Assembly (NCBI RefSeq): GCF_037975245.1
Contig: NC_092578.1
Span: 3,116,501 to 3,180,500 of the forward strand
Direction: 5' to 3'
Length of the DNA stretch: 64,000 nucleotides
Source of the DNA: Apostichopus japonicus
Lineage: Eukaryota; Echinodermata; Holothuroidea; Aspidochirotida; Stichopodidae
A program made the translations under genes and the position numbers. The notes beneath the pieces are model-generated. The model was not told where the DNA came from, did no database searches, and worked only from the letters and a program-made list of their open reading frames with translations. The first letter of the stretch is position 1. Each line of letters starts with the position of its first letter. Positions 63,313-64,000 of this stretch are shown one piece after another.

Positions 63313-64000
63313 TAAACTTTAGGACAAAAATACAAATAATTGCTGCATACAAGCAGTATGGAGCCTTTTGTTCTGTTGCAACCAACTTTCTAAGCAACTG
63401 TCAATTGTTAACAAAAAAGTTTTGGATTTTTCAGTTTCAAGAACAAAATATTATATTAGAGCGTATAATGAGAAAGGTTCAGTACTGTAGGCTAGTAAAT
63501 ATAGAAATGTTATCACTCAAGATGTTAAAAAATTATGATATATTATTATTTGTCAAAAGTGGATCGATAGATTGTAACACAAACTGTTTTTGTAAGATGG
63601 CATGAATGAAATCATCGGAATTAGTACGGTCATCAGGAGTGGAATGCTTCCATATACTTGGATAGCTGAGTACCCTACATTCCAAAGAGTAAAGGCCAAA
63701 CTTGTTACTGTTAGGCAAGACAAGTTCACTGAAAGACTGAGTTGAACCCATTGCAGATAAGAGGTCTTTTTGAGACACAAAATAGGAACATATTATTATT
63801 GATGTTAGTGAAAAAAAGAGAAATCCAAAGAATTTTATCTAAATAGTTATATTCTGGAGTTTTAAACAAAAGTCTCTCTACTCGATCCGCCCTGTAAAAA
63901 CTAAGTTGATAAAATTGAAATGTTGGTAGTATCATTAACATGAAAGTTTATCTTTGAAAAGAAATTTCTTCTCCTGTCATCCATCTCATGTAGGGGGTCT

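Noticed and set aside
59760-64000. Search for another gene at the right end
   Set aside because: Only short frames without paired splice sites, signal peptides or recognisable motifs were found.

Overview
This is a eukaryotic window. Genes are split by GT-AG introns, AT content is high, and there are many (TA)n tracts, minisatellites, short DNA transposons and a tRNA-derived SINE. The best-conserved gene, glycyl-tRNA synthetase, is clearly animal and close to the vertebrate protein. The repeat vocabulary (AGGTCA-rich dispersed elements, the palindrome TAGGCCTA, hAT-type MITEs) and a fibrinogen-domain lectin gene suggest a marine invertebrate deuterostome, most likely an echinoderm. That taxonomic call is an inference.
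Layout. 1-4190: the last exons and long 3' UTR of an unidentified + strand gene, with a poly(A) signal at 4165. 7832-23843: a five-exon + strand gene for a 992-residue secreted protein with a signal peptide, a short Cys-containing segment, about 700 residues of Ser/Thr/Pro-rich mucin-like sequence in one exon, and a C-terminal fibrinogen-related domain. Its 10 kb first intron holds a 3.1 kb dispersed element built of about 400 bp tandem units full of AGGTCA direct repeats. 23844-29767: repeats only, including a second AGGTCA-type element interrupted by a SINE, and a hAT-like MITE. 29768-32633: a five-exon + strand gene for a 166-residue protein with a signal peptide, eight Cys, a Thr-rich stalk and a GPI-type tail; I do not recognise it. 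34418-44861: the complete 16-exon glycyl-tRNA synthetase gene, with mitochondrial and cytosolic starts and a U12-type AT-AC intron. 44862-49319: a repeat-rich gap between convergent genes, holding a decayed duplicate of the 3' part of the next gene. 49320-57644: a four-coding-exon minus-strand gene for a 1809-residue, mostly disordered protein with TQT motifs, about thirteen 47-residue repeats and thirteen octapeptide repeats; it probably has a non-coding first exon ending at 59677. 57.7-64 kb: a hAT-like MITE, a minisatellite and otherwise no gene I can support.
The exon models were assembled by eye from splice sites and checked only by reading-frame phase. For all four complete models the exons sum to a multiple of three with matching phases. 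The genes do not form an evident pathway: two look secreted or surface-attached, one is housekeeping, one is a low-complexity scaffold-like protein.
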